Below are positions 1-11,972 of a DNA stretch of 64,000 nt, piece by piece. Position numbers and translations under genes: made by a program. The notes beneath the pieces are model-generated. The model worked only from the letters and a program-made list of their open reading frames with translations, ran no database searches and was not told where the DNA came from. The DNA is taken from the NCBI RefSeq assembly GCF_001680005.1, contig NC_033564.1, positions 2,046,001 through 2,110,000 of the forward strand, read 5' to 3'. Position 1 is the first letter of the stretch. Every line of letters starts with the position of its first letter. Origin of the DNA: Plasmodium coatneyi. Taxonomy: Eukaryota; Apicomplexa; Aconoidasida; Haemosporida; Plasmodiidae.

Positions 1-966
1 CCGTTTCAACTTTTCGAGAAATCATTAAGGTGCGAAAGGAAGCCAAACTGACTGGACGGTCACAATGTTGAGACCCACCTGGAATGTTTGTATTACACCC
101 CAGTGTGTCACCTGCTGTCACTCGTTCGTCGCTGTGACGTATATGCACACGAAAGGCACAAGAACAAATGGACGAAATGGTTCACGTTTTATGTGATTAA
201 TAGGGTCCTTTCAAAAGAGCTGCCATTTTTACATTTTAAGTGAGTTACAACTCGATTTGAAGGAAATGGACGCCCTCTTAGTGATACTATGTAGGGCGCA
301 TAAATTGGGGAGAAATTCCTTCCTTAAGTTGGTACATGTACAATAATAGGGCACTCGTCTTACTAAAATGGTGGTAGCATAGGTACCTGCACATTCTCAC
401 TTTGTTAGCTGTAATGATGTCTAAATAGGAGAACTTGCGACTATGCGCGTGCATGGGTTTTCACAAAATTTATAATTAGCAAAAGGAGAGTTTAGTTGGA
501 ACTTTCCGCGCGAAGAACGAATTTGGAGAATTTTCTTCGTGAGTATATTTTTGCGAACGCCTAGCTTTTCGAAAAAGCATGCAACTACTCTTTTGCTGTG
601 CGGTTACGCGTCTTTTTTTTTGCAGCCCTTCGAAGGTGAAAAAATGAAGAGAGCGCTTCGCACACCACGGCCTGGGTCTCCATATGGGATTATGTTTCCC
701 CTCTTTTTTTTCTCTTTTTTTGGCCCAATTTTTTAAGCTTTCACCTGATCATCTCCCCCTTGTGTTCGTCTCAGAACAGCTCTATTTTTCATTCGACAGA
801 AAAATAAAAAAAGGCACAAACTGGGGGTATCTCATCACCCCCTTTTGCGATAACAACGGAAGTTACACTTGTCCACAGGCTGCTTTAAGATGTAAAAAAA
901 TTTCAAAGCGGTATTCGTAACAGGCAGCCAATTTGCGCGCAAGTTTGTTGAAAAGGGTGTACATGG

Positions 967-998
<32 letters not shown>

Positions 999-1166
999 CC
1001 AATTAAGAACAATTCTTTTTCAGCAAAAATACGCACAAAGGTATACCTGTAACATATGTAAACTGAAAAATATAAAGTAAAAACAAAGCACAGGAAAAAG
1101 CTCGTTAAAAAAAAAAAAAAAAAGACAAAACGAAGAGACAAATTTGCATTACAGAACAAAAGGCAA
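1..1166. other. Intergenic region, 5' flank of the 644-residue gene
   Basis: No convincing coding region is present. The open frames here are short and translate to low-complexity Phe/Ser/Lys-rich peptides. It holds an A27 run at about 967-993 and an A-run near 1107-1124, shortly before the start codon at 1167. It probably contains the promoter and 5' UTR of the downstream gene; no specific element could be recognised. Confidence 0.6.
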
Positions 1167-3101
1167 ATGAAAGTTCTTCGAATTGATATGATGTCAACAG
1201 ACAGCGATTTGAGCGAATCAAATTTTTACTCGGATGGTCAGGGGAGGTACTTAAAAAAAATGGAAGAAAAAAATACGAATTGGGGTTTGTACAACTCAGG
1301 CAGTGATGTAGACAGTGACAAGGAGTATTTTATTGACTGTATTGAAACGGGCACCAAAGCGATTCCGAACGGGGGGGAAATTTTTAACGAAAATGACACC
1401 ACTGAGGAGGGTAAAAAGTGCCCGGATGACAATCGAGCAGGGGATAATCCTGCAGATGACAATGCCGCATGCGGCCATGGGGACGACGACTTAACGAGCG
1501 ATTCGGAAAACTTCCAAAGCTTCGACTTAAGCACGTCCGACATGGACGACAAAGGATTTGAAAAGAAAGAAAAAACTTTCGAGCAGTACAAAATCAATAT
1601 AAGAACAGAATCGGACATATCTTTTGAGGAAGAAAAATGTTTTAGACATAGCATAGAACTAAGCGACAACGCAGAAGAGCTGCAATGTAGGCCATTAAAC
1701 GTTTATGGCGATGAATCGAATGACAAAGAGCTAGGATGTGCAGCACAAGGGGAGCATTTTCTCCATCCAGCAAATGATGCTGCAAGTGAAGTGGACGAAA
1801 GGGGTGACCATTCGGAAGGGATAGATGAATTAACCAGGGAGAAAGATGACTCGAATGAGGAGGAAGCCAAGTGGGAGAGGGGAAATCACAGGAATAAGGA
1901 ACCTGAAGTGGAAGAAGAGTCAAATGTCAAGCAAATAGACACCGACGAAAGTGAATCTGGGAATGACACAAAACTTGTTGAAACGGAAAAGACAGTGGAT
2001 GACTGCGACACGTCAGAAAGGGGCGTAAATTTTAATTATAGGAATTGTACCTTCAAAAAGGAACACGTGAACAAAATGAGTTTAACCAATGAGAAAAGGA
2101 ATGCGATTACTAAGGGGAGTGGCCGTCCAGCTGGAAAATTCCCATTTGTGGTTGTAGGGGGTGTGAGGAATGGGAACCCGTTGCACAGGGGTGCACAGAA
2201 AGAGATGAAGCGCGGTGACGAAGTGGAAGAACTGGACATTGGAGGAAAAGTGGGCCATGTGGGAAAGGTCGAAAGGAAGCCAAACCGATTCGATCCACAA
2301 AGGAATACCCCCTTTTCTGATTATTGCTCCACGGGGAAGAACAGGCAAAATGGCGAATGGGAAAGAAACCAGGATCACCAAACTACGGACGAACTGATCA
2401 CCAGCAGCGCCTACGAAAAGAGCGAGATTGGGGATTCGCTTAGCAGTGAGCCTGAAAATGGCGAAGAAAATAATCTTGACGATGGAAAATTTAACCGCTA
2501 TGAGGACCAGAACATTTTCTCCAAAGAACGAAGGTCCCAATATCTCCCCCCGTATGGGAAAAGAAACAACCAGAACAAATATGGACAGCATAAAATTTGC
2601 TTAAAATCACCCCTGATTCGGAAGCAGTGTTTTACGAACGCCCCTGAGCAGTACAGGCAAAGTGAGAAAATAAATGCGTATAACAAGAAGGCTGACCATG
2701 ACAACTACATGTGCAGGCAGAAGAGTGGAAAAGGCAGAAAGGACATTAATAATCCAAAATGCTATATTCCTCCGAAGAGGCCTAATTTATATGGGGAAAA
2801 GTTGTATAAGCATGGAATGATGAAAGCACCCAATAGTGCGAGCAAACGGACTGTTGGCACTCAAATAAATTTGAGAGCCAAAAAAGAATACAAAAAAAAG
2901 GGAAACACGAAAAGCGAATATTCCATCCCACGCTACCGAAGGGTGAAGATAAAAATCCCCGTGTTCGAACTGAAACAGGCTGAGATAAAGAATTACGATT
3001 TTGATGCAGTTCTGGTGAAGGATGGGAGGGTTGTTCCACGGAAAAAGGATCCCACACGGGAATTTCTCCAGGCTTACATTTCCTACATAAACCAGCGCTA
3101 G
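1167..3101 (+). CDS. Conserved-type hypothetical protein, 644 aa, charged and mostly disordered
   Basis: I do not recognise this protein. It is one uninterrupted frame from an ATG at 1167, just after an A-rich leader. The first half is strongly acidic and Ser/Asp/Glu-rich (about residues 1-300). The middle is Gly/Asn/Lys-rich low complexity. The last 60 residues (about 580-644) are basic and look structured, with a PRYRRVKIKIP stretch and a compact tail ending in YISYINQR, so any conserved function probably sits there. There is no signal peptide, membrane segment or catalytic motif. It is transcribed towards the adrenodoxin reductase gene, 534 bases away. Coding status rests on length, codon pattern and Plasmodium-like composition; function is unknown. 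Confidence 0.88.
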   Translation: MKVLRIDMMSTDSDLSESNFYSDGQGRYLKKMEEKNTNWGLYNSGSDVDSDKEYFIDCIETGTKAIPNGGEIFNENDTTEEGKKCPDDNRAGDNPADDNAACGHGDDDLTSDSENFQSFDLSTSDMDDKGFEKKEKTFEQYKINIRTESDISFEEEKCFRHSIELSDNAEELQCRPLNVYGDESNDKELGCAAQGEHFLHPANDAASEVDERGDHSEGIDELTREKDDSNEEEAKWERGNHRNKEPEVEEESNVKQIDTDESESGNDTKLVETEKTVDDCDTSERGVNFNYRNCTFKKEHVNKMSLTNEKRNAITKGSGRPAGKFPFVVVGGVRNGNPLHRGAQKEMKRGDEVEELDIGGKVGHVGKVERKPNRFDPQRNTPFSDYCSTGKNRQNGEWERNQDHQTTDELITSSAYEKSEIGDSLSSEPENGEENNLDDGKFNRYEDQNIFSKERRSQYLPPYGKRNNQNKYGQHKICLKSPLIRKQCFTNAPEQYRQSEKINAYNKKADHDNYMCRQKSGKGRKDINNPKCYIPPKRPNLYGEKLYKHGMMKAPNSASKRTVGTQINLRAKKEYKKKGNTKSEYSIPRYRRVKIKIPVFELKQAEIKNYDFDAVLVKDGRVVPRKKDPTREFLQAYISYINQR

Positions 3102-3635
3102 GGGGTACAACATATTAGGCGCGTATAAAATTTGCAAAAGACTTTCATCGGAGAAGTAGCAGCTCATTTGTGAGGGGCATTTTTAAAACGAATTTTTTTT
3201 TCAGGAAAAAGTTGTACATTTTGGTGTACTGAAAGGGGTGCACGTATTGTAGTGGCCCTAGCTGGTACCCCATGGGATGGCAACGGGCGTCTACCGTTAC
3301 ATGGGAAAAGAGTGAATGGCTCGAATGGCTAACTTTTTTATAACTACATATCAAATTTGATGAATAGAAAAATTACAAAAAAAGGAAGAAAGGATTCTGC
3401 TCAAATGTGGAACGTTTAAAAAAAAATGGAGAGGAAAATTTTACAGGGTGAGTGACAGATGGGAGGTGACACCTCTTTCGAATCTGTTCTAAATACATCG
3501 CTAAGGGGTGAGAGGTGGACGAAGGATAAATGTGCTCATCGGCGGGTACAAAAATAAGCAGAAAGGACTAAATGGAGGGTCTACCGCTAACAGCGCGTTG
3601 AAGGGGGGCACATTTAAGGGTTGCTTCGTCCGGAT
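3102..3635. other. Convergent 3' intergenic region
   Basis: This region lies between the stop of the 644-residue gene (+) and the stop of the reductase gene (-), so it should hold both 3' UTRs. It contains A/T-rich runs and short frames only. I see no RNA gene or clear repeat. Confidence 0.6.
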
Positions 3636-5159
3636 TCAGTGGCTTTGCCCCATTCTGTCCTTCAGTACACGCAACACCTCCCCCATTTGGGAGAACTTTT
3701 GGCCAATTTTGTTTTGCTGCTCCCCCATTTGTTTCTCCAGCTGGTGGAGGTAAGTCCAGTCATCAAAGGAAACATAGGGAATTTGCTTTCGTCGTAACAA
3801 GATAGAAATGTCATTGTCAAAAAAGGTGTCCACTTTCTGGAGGAAGTTTAAAACGAGGTGTGTTGAATATTTGGAGTTCAAAATCTGACTAGCTATATTC
3901 CCCTTGGGTCCTGTATCAAACCACCCTGCCTTGAAAATCCCAAACTTGTGCTGCTCTATATCTTCCCCAAACATTTGAACAGACTGATTGTACAAATTTT
4001 CTGTGAAGTTGCTTTTTTTAAATCCCGTAGCGAAGATGACCAGTGGAGTTACCAAGACTTTGTTTTCTTTAAAAGACGAATAGGACATGGGAATATTTTT
4101 GTTCAGTTCAAATTGTACGTTCTTCATGGCACTGTCGATGGGTTGTATTTCTTTTATTTCAAAGTAAAAAATAAATTCGATAATTTTATGTGTTTTGTAA
4201 AAATCTTTATTTTTTTCTACCTCCTCATAATTTTTTACCATTTTTTGAAAAATTTCATGTTGCCTTTTTTTCATATTTGTATTTCCCTCCTCATCGCTTT
4301 TTAAAAGGCAACAGAGGTCATAATTTTTTTTACTTAAAATGACTTTGGTATTCTCTAACGAAATTAATTCCCTGAGCTCTGCATTGGTAAACGATGACTG
4401 CCAGAATCCCCTTCTTCCAACGATGTAGATGTGTTTAATATTGTGTCGCTTTATCACCTTCAGGAAGTCACTGCTGATGTCTGTTTTATTTAAATCGTCG
4501 GGAGATTTTATCAATATGCGTGCTATGTCTAGGGACACATTTCCGTTCCCTATGATGACAGAGGTGGTGAAATTTTCGAATGAATTTAGGTAATTGTCTA
4601 TTCTTCTGCATCGCATATCTTTGTACATGTTGTTGTAAAAGTAGATGAGATCCCTTGCATGGAAAAGACCGCTTCCTTTTCCGTGTTGATTTCCCCCCCC
4701 GATAAGCGCGTTATCCTCATCTTTCTGCCAAATGGGAAGTGACACTTCAGACGCGCCGCAACAGAAGATCACACAGTTGTAGTGGTCCCGAAGTTCTTCC
4801 ATTGTTAGGTCCACCCCTACGTGCACATTTCCAAAAAATCTGTAATTGGAACTTAAAAAAACGGGGTCAAAAGTTCTGTATGTATTCTTCACATTAATGT
4901 GATCAGGGGCCACTCCATACCTAATCAGGCCATACGGGTTGGGTAGCTTTTCAAAAATGTCAACTTTAACTCTTTCATGTTTTAGTAAATGCTTGCAACA
5001 GTAGAGGGCCGACGGGCCAGCTCCAATGATGCCCACCTTAAACGGTTTGGCTTCATTGGTGTGGAAGAACTTTCCCGTGAAGGGGAGTTTCCCTTCGAGA
5101 CACCACCCTCCTACTTTCGCGCGTTGTGCTCGGTTGCAAAGCAAGTTGCGCAAATTCAT
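3636..5159 (-). CDS. Adrenodoxin/ferredoxin-NADP+ reductase, mitochondrial type, 507 aa
   Basis: FAD-dependent reductase that passes electrons from NADPH to a [2Fe-2S] ferredoxin, in Plasmodium presumably for mitochondrial Fe-S cluster assembly. What is seen: an N-terminal dinucleotide fold with GIIGAGPSALYCC (about residues 42-54); the family motif NPYGLIRYGVAPDH soon after; a second nucleotide-binding motif VIIGNGNVSLDIARIL (about 205-220) for NADPH; and the C-terminal signature GWFDTGPKGNI, which closes the FAD site in adrenodoxin reductases. Length is close to the human enzyme (about 490 aa). The start is taken at ATG 5159; the frame continues upstream to a GTG but with no better ATG. The first 40 residues are basic and hydroxylated, fitting a mitochondrial presequence. 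It is distinct from the plant-type apicoplast FNR, which has a different fold order. Single exon. Confidence 0.93.
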   Translation of the reverse strand: MNLRNLLCNRAQRAKVGGWCLEGKLPFTGKFFHTNEAKPFKVGIIGAGPSALYCCKHLLKHERVKVDIFEKLPNPYGLIRYGVAPDHINVKNTYRTFDPVFLSSNYRFFGNVHVGVDLTMEELRDHYNCVIFCCGASEVSLPIWQKDEDNALIGGGNQHGKGSGLFHARDLIYFYNNMYKDMRCRRIDNYLNSFENFTTSVIIGNGNVSLDIARILIKSPDDLNKTDISSDFLKVIKRHNIKHIYIVGRRGFWQSSFTNAELRELISLENTKVILSKKNYDLCCLLKSDEEGNTNMKKRQHEIFQKMVKNYEEVEKNKDFYKTHKIIEFIFYFEIKEIQPIDSAMKNVQFELNKNIPMSYSSFKENKVLVTPLVIFATGFKKSNFTENLYNQSVQMFGEDIEQHKFGIFKAGWFDTGPKGNIASQILNSKYSTHLVLNFLQKVDTFFDNDISILLRRKQIPYVSFDDWTYLHQLEKQMGEQQNKIGQKFSQMGEVLRVLKDRMGQSH

Positions 5160-5319
5160 TGTTTTGCGCCCTTCACCAAAACGCGGTTCCTGAAAGGAGA
5201 AGTTCCCTCCACAGGGTTGTGTATTTACGTGGCGTGTACATTTATATCCCTCCACGTTATTCGAATGTATGCCCAGTGTTTACCTTCCTGCAGTGACGCA
5301 AGCGGGGTTACACAGCGCG

Positions 5320-5353
<34 letters not shown>

Positions 5354-5986
5354 CCTTAGTTAATATGCCTCTTGCGGCAGAACAACGTAGCTGCTTGGTA
5401 GGCAGGTGGAGTTATATCAATATTGAGGGTGGCAACCCGCATCTACACCCCGCTCCCAATTGTATGCTAAGCGGTTTATATTTTTTTCAGCTTTCTCAAC
5501 TTTCCCAACCTTCGCGACGGGTGCGATTAGCAGACGCGTTCACAAATGTGCAACTGCAAATTAGGTGTAAATTTTCAAGTTGCGTTGTTTTAAAAAGGAC
5601 AAAAAAAAGGAACGGGGTCATATCCCTTTAATCCGTTATGTTATCAAGGGAGTAAAAGAAAAGGGGTTGAAAAAACAAACGGAAAAATTGAGAGTAAAAA
5701 ATGCCATCATATGGAGGGCATTAATTGGGACTAACGCATTACTTTACATTTGTCTGCACACTTATGTAGGTTCATAGGTTCGTTTATAATAACCCAAGGA
5801 TAAGCTCGCTTGGGCACGCAAAGACATGTGCCCCCCTACGCAACAGATGATGCGTTCTGACAGTTGCCCACTCATGGTGTTAAACAAATCATGCTCATTC
5901 GTGCATATAAAAAAGGGGGAACTTTGAAGGGGGGAGGGTGCTTTCCATCGAATGGTTGTGTATATTACTCTCCTCGTTTAAGCACC
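5160..5986. other. Intergenic region with A30 tract
   Basis: This region lies upstream of the reductase gene and downstream of the TRAPPC10-like gene (both minus strand), so it should hold the reductase promoter and the TRAPPC10 3' UTR. The main feature is an A30 run at about 5320-5349. Short frames here translate to Lys-rich low complexity and are not supported as genes. Confidence 0.6.
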
Positions 5987-8900
5987 CTATGCCAACTGCC
6001 ACACTTTTGGGCTAAACTGCAGGGAGGGCGAAATGATAAGCTGAAAATTCTCGCTCTTTTTCAAAACTTCAGTTACTTCAACCCACCTGTCATTTAATTT
6101 TACGAAATATAAAATTGGGGGGAAATTAACTAAGCCGATTTTTAAAGGAAGGATAATCAAATTAATGATATGTGAAGAATTTTTTGGCAAAAAAACGACC
6201 TTCTTTTTAAAACCATTTATTAGCCAATTGTATTCATCTTCACTTTCGGACTGATCATTTTTTTTTCTCTCCTCCAGGTATACAAAATATTTCATATAAA
6301 TATCCTCCCGCATATTGTTGGACAAGACAATTTTTACATTGAGCAATGTGTGTAGCGTCCCACATTTTGGAATCTCATAGTGGACATTAATTGGCAGCAG
6401 GAATGAGGGGATCGGCACATCCAGGGTGTAAATGTATTCCTTTGGGCTGCTTTCGAATGCCTTTAAGAGCAGGATGTTACGATATTCGTATGTGACACAC
6501 AGGGTGCCCATCGTCATGCTTTCATGGATTAACATATTTGTCCCATTAGTACCAGCATCACTGTCATTATGGTCATTATGGCCACCACCATGAATGGCAC
6601 TTTCCTGAGCTCCCCCGTAGGTCACCTCAAACAGGAAAAACACACTCATACCCCCGTGGATGTACCTGTTGACATCAATTTCGTCACAAAAGTAACTGAC
6701 CTCGTTGCTTGGGTTTCTCTTCCCTCCCCCCTCCTCGTTCAGATCGTTTGCACTCAGTAGACTCAAGCTGCTCGTGCCAGATTCCTGCATGTGGTTTGCG
6801 CTCCACAGGTTGACATTGCTAGCGTCAGACTCGTTCGGGGTGTCCGTGCCCGGGGGAGGGGCCTCCTTCGTCCCTGCGTTATTCTCCTCCTTCATATCAT
6901 CTTTCACTGACACATTCATTGACTCTTTTACTTCCATCATGTCACCCTCCATTGAATCCTCCACCTCCTGCTGTGTCCCCTTTGCATCCCCTTTGCGCGC
7001 CCCCAAGGTGTAGGCCTGCAGCTGAGCCATATCATTGGAGCTGTTATCCCCCGTGGCCAGGGAGTGACCCTGGACAAATCCCCCATTGTTGCCATTCAGA
7101 AGAAATATCTTTGCACCCGTTATATCTGTATCACACTTCTTCCTAATAGAAACGTGGAAACTTTTTAAAAAAACAGAATAACTATCTTTATGTAACTGTA
7201 AGATTAATTCATATAACATGGTGTTCTTCGATCTATACGTTTTAATTTTTTCATTAAAAATGCTGGCAAGCTGGAACGTTTTGTCAATCACTATTTGGTT
7301 ATTAAATGGTGGATGACATGACGAGTCTTTTTCTAAATTAATAAAATGATCGAATTGGGTTTGTCCAACGTAATTCACATTTGATAATTCATAGAGGTCT
7401 GTTTTCCTTTGTCTCCTTTTTTTCTTCCCCAAATCTATGTTTATGACGCATTTGATTTTTACCTCGTTTGGGTTGGAAGAAGGTCTATCCGATGAATCAA
7501 ACCCGTGTAGGTTCTTCTCACTATTCAAATTCAGTTGGGATTGTTCACTGTTGACAACGTTAGGGTTGTTTGTCTTTACTGGGACAAAGGATATAACTGC
7601 GTAGGAGTCCTTCCATTCTGCTGTTTGGTTGTAATAACCCCCGTCGTGATAATTACTTTCTTTTTCAACGGGGCATTCACTTGCGTCCCCTCCTTTTAAA
7701 ACCTTCGGCTCGCAAATTTGTACCTGGTCGTTTGCTTCGATGACGAAAAACACCGAATCGGGGAGGGTGTACTTTTCGCTCATTTGTTGGATATCGGAGC
7801 TTTCGTTCCTTTTATTAACAAACAGGTGGACGTTTTTAATTTGGTTGGAGTAGCTTTTTGTGGGAATGTCCACATGAGGAACCTGCTCGGTTGCGTCCCT
7901 CTGCGTGGAAATAAACTCGTTCTCCTCCCTCGAGTCGACATGTCTATGACAATTGGACACGATCAGCTTGACATAATTCGTACTATTGTAAACTAAAGAC
8001 GTGTTGTTCAAATATGATGCAACCAATTGGCAATTTAAAACGGATTGTAACGTTTTTATTTTTATGTAAAGAGGAGAAACTAGCTGATCTAGGAAGAAGC
8101 TAGCATACTTGTTTACCTCACATAATATATAATTGGACTTTACAAATTCCGTGTAGGCATTTAAAAAGGGAGTCAAAATATTCCCATTGGGAAGTATCCC
8201 CAGCTGTTGATACAAGCAAAAGTGATTCACCTGGAGGAAGACATAATTCATTTTGTAGAAAAAATTCTTCCATTCTATTTGGCTGTTTTCAAGAATGCTT
8301 GATATATTTAACTTAATTAGATTTAACCCCGTTTTGATAACATATTTGTTTTTGGAAAAATTTAAGTGCAACTTTTTATTTGCCCTTTCGTCGTATAACT
8401 CAATCATTACTTTATCGATGAGAAGGTTTTGCGATAAGGCGGAGAAGACAAAAAAGTCGATGTTTTCATCGTACTGCATGCATAGCTGTTTTACTCTGGG
8501 TGGGTGGGCCTTCCTTGTGTCTTTCCCCTGCTTCTGGGCGTATTTTTCTATTTTTAGGCGTAGCAGGGTTCCGATGTGGGGTAGTCTGGTGGAATCCCCC
8601 GGTTCGTTCGCGTTGCCCGCTTCACCGATATTCCCAAAGAGCATATTCGACGCGAAGAGGTAGAGGTTATAGTTCGACTGCACGAAGATCTTCACGTCCG
8701 AGTGGGGGATGTGCATCTCCTCCTGTTCATCATTTTTCGAAACGGAGAAGTTAAACCTGCGTAGGCTTTTCAGAAATCGCTCATTCGGCTTGAAGTAGTA
8801 ATTGTTCTGGTAAAACACCTTCCTTTCAAAATTGATTACTTTGTTTTTGTTTACATCCGTGGGGGTAGTAGTTCCCTTGCAGGCGTCTTTTTGGGAGTGG

Positions 8901-11900
8901 GCACCAATTTGTTCTCCCTCCTTGGGTAGTCCCCCCTGGATCATACCCCTTCCTTCGGGCAACTGTTGTGTGTGCTCGGTTGACGGGTCCATTTCCCCCT
9001 TTCCAGTAACGGATCTCAAGACATGCTCCATTACGTTACGATAAGACACAACGATGTCCTTCCCGAGGGAAGAGAAAAAATCGTTGCCATAACATTTGTT
9101 CTGCTCAATTTGTAGAAGGGAATTTTTCGCGTGGAGAAAAAAGAGGTAATCCTGATAATGGCCAATCTTGGAAAAATTTATATTAACATCCTTGAAGGAA
9201 CAAATAGGGGTGTACTTGTTGGATAAAAAGAAGGAAGAGCAGAAATGATAAAATTGGTTGTTCACCTTGTGTAAAGAAATAAGTTGCATACAGAAAAAGA
9301 TAACAAAATCGTGGTTACATTTTTGGATGATTTTTTTTAAAATCTTCAAGGATTTGTTGCATTTCGAATTTTCAAATAAAATAATTGCCAAAAAGAATTT
9401 ATTAATCATGGCAATGTTGCCGTATTTTCGATAACACAAATTGGTGACTTTATTCATAATACTTATAAGTAGGTTATTTTTTTCTTTTTCGTTATTTTTT
9501 GAAAAATATTTTATATGATATAGGGGGAAAGTGTGGTAGACATTTTTTTTTCCATTTTTCACTTGCTGCATGTCTTCCTTTTGTATATTTTTTTCAAACT
9601 GTTTTTCTTCCAAGTAATGGAGAAAGAAGTTAAGCAAGTACACCTTTTTTGCATTTCTCTGGTCGAATAATTTGTCTGTTTTGTAGCTATTTATTATAAT
9701 TTTTAAAATGACAAAGGAGAGTTTAAAAATGTTTGAAACGTTTATGCAGAAATCGTTATTCTGATAAAAATTGTAGTTGTTGTTTCTTCCATCCGAGGGG
9801 TCTGATAATGTGGAGGATAACTGCGACGTGGATGATTCATTTAGCGAATTGCTCCTTTTCGTTTTAATTTTCAAACTTTTTTTCGATTTTTTTTTTTTGG
9901 AAAAATTCTTCTTATATCCCAATTTCATAATATTCTTCTGCAGCGATAGGTACTTGCTAATATTGGTGTTGTTTTTCTTCACACTTTTATCACTTTTGTT
10001 TTTTTTTTGCTCCTCCTGGTAAAAGGAGCTCCTTCGCTCGAAGAGGAACTTAATCAGGTTAGCCAAGTTGTAAAAATAAACGGCGAAGTAACTTTCCTTA
10101 TTTATGAAGCAGCACTTTAGAAGGAACGTAATTTTGTCTCGCTCGTCTGGGAACTCCCCCAGGTGGTCTCCCTGGTTGTTCTGATCAGGGCGCGTGGACA
10201 ACTCGTTGGAGGTCATCTTTTCAGGGCTTTCGCTCACGAGCTTATCGTCGTCCAACAGGCCGTCATCCTGTAGGTTGTCCTCCTTTAGGCTGTCCTCTTT
10301 TAGACAGTTGTCTTGTAGGTGATCTTCGTCCGGCCCGATCACGCCTTGGCCAACGTGCTCACCCACGGTGTCCACGTTGCCTACGCCCTTTCTGAAAACC
10401 TCCTTGAACTCGCTTATGAGGCTCTTTCTGTGCTTGCCCAGGTTTTTATCACGGATGGGGGAATGTCCCCTTGGAGTAGCATCCCTTGGTGCATGCTCCA
10501 GCGAACTGTTTTGGTCACTCTTGGGATTTTCTTCCTCCACTAAATCAAGTTGTGTACCCCTTTGTTTCTTCCCCCGCTGCGCTCCCCCGGGGGGAGGGAC
10601 CCTGGCCGATGAACGTCCTAGGAGATCCCGGCGGCGATATTTTGTCACCTTCCTCTGGATATTCTTCAAGTAGTTAATCTGAGTGGAATTCCTGATGACG
10701 CTATTTTTAAATCGGCTGAAATTATGCATGAAGATAAAAATTTTATTGGTGTAAAAAAACTGGGCAAACCTTAAAGCCTTACTGGAAAGGTAGGAAAATT
10801 TATTTAAAAAAAGAAGAAGGGAAAATTTTTTAAAAAAAATGTACTCCAATAAGTGAATGGAGCAGATGTTCCTTTCCCTTATGTATCTAGCTAAGGTAAG
10901 ATAATTTTTCTCAAACAGGATAGACGAATGGATGAAGCATTTCTTTTTTTTTACAAACACGTTTAAATGTTTCATGAACAATTTTGCCATGGTGCTGTAG
11001 AGGACGTAACTTTTTTTAAAAAGGTTTAACTTGCAGAAAAGTAGACACAGATTTTCACACCATATGAAGAGGAGTAAAAAATGGTCATACAGTTCTATAT
11101 ACAGCTCTTCATCATAATCTGTTACAAATTCTATTTCATTCATATAGGAGAACAGGTCGTTTTTTTTTAAAAAGAATTTCATATCTACAAATTCGTTGCA
11201 GAATAAGAAGACGTTATGTTTTTTATAAAAATTTACAAACTGAAGAATTTGATTTTCTTCCTGTCCGCTGTCTACTTGGTATGTAAAGTCAGTCAAATGA
11301 AATTTACTTTTTTGTAAATTTTTTTTTTTTTTTTTTTTCTCCTCCGATCGACTTTTTACTATGATCCACGAAATTTAAAAAGTTTGTCATGCTTTTTGTG
11401 TACCCACTTCTTATCATGTGGTATTTTTTTTCTATACAAATTTTTAAATGATCCATGTATCGTATTTTAAAGTGTTCATACAATTCTTTCATTTTGTTGT
11501 TCGAGTCATCGTAATCTTCATTTGTGAGGATTGGCAGGGACAATATTTTGATGCTTTTATAATTGTTGTGACTGAAGTCTGACTTTATTTTTTTAATATT
11601 CTTAATTTCGTTCAAGTTGTCCTCCAAGTTGTACGCATAAATAATTATGCATTCATCGTTTTCGTCATTTGCTGCATCTTTGTACCGGTTTAAAATGTAC
11701 TCCTTTTCATTTCTATACTCCTCCAAATTGTTAAGGCATAGGAAATAAATATAAATTAGGGACTTTTCCGACAGCAGGTTGCCTTCATTTTTGAAGTACT
11801 CAGATAAGGGGTTGTCATAGAACACGTACTTCAGATGGATTCGAAGCAGGTTGATTCGCTCGTCCAGCTTCACGTCGGATAATTCATACAGGTCTTCTTT

Positions 11901-11972
11901 GAAAAAATACTTGAGCTTGCTGGGGATCTTCTTGTCCCCGTAGCAGGCCACTTGGATTCGGTCCGCATACAT
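5987..11972 (-). CDS. TRAPPC10/Trs130-like TRAPP II subunit, about 2000 aa, frame broken at an A20 tract
   Basis: Probable large subunit of the TRAPP II tethering complex, a Rab activator at the Golgi/endosome. Two frames are read as one gene. The 5' frame starts at ATG 11972 (MYADRIQV) and gives 222 residues matching the Trs130/TRAPPC10 N-terminus: a hydrophobic NLLRIHLKYVFYDNPLSEYF-type start, then a Rossmann-like stretch with CIIIYAY and KIKSDF. It ends in Lys codons at 11304. The 3' frame resumes across the same poly-A run (top strand T20, 11319-11338) and runs 1769 residues without a stop: helical repeats first (YIELYDHFLLLFIWCENLCLLF), long Lys/Asn/Glu inserts (including KEDSLKEDNLQDD at about 10260-10320), and beta-sandwich regions at the end (VHYEIPKCGTLHTLLNVKIVLSNN) like the TRAPPC10 C-terminal domain. 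The protein is longer than human TRAPPC10 (about 1260 aa) because of the inserts. TRAPPC11 is an alternative assignment, less favoured because of the N-terminal match. Two separate genes are unlikely, since the 3' frame has no ATG near its start. Confidence 0.72.
11319..11338 (-). repeat. A20 homopolymer at the TRAPPC10 frame break
   Basis: Twenty A residues on the coding strand. The upstream frame exits into K-K-K-K-K-K-F-T-K-K-stop just after this run, while the downstream frame is open back through the run as poly-Lys. A change in run length that is not a multiple of three would fuse the frames. It could be a sequencing or assembly indel, a true polymorphism, or slippage; the sequence alone cannot separate these. 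Confidence 0.85.
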
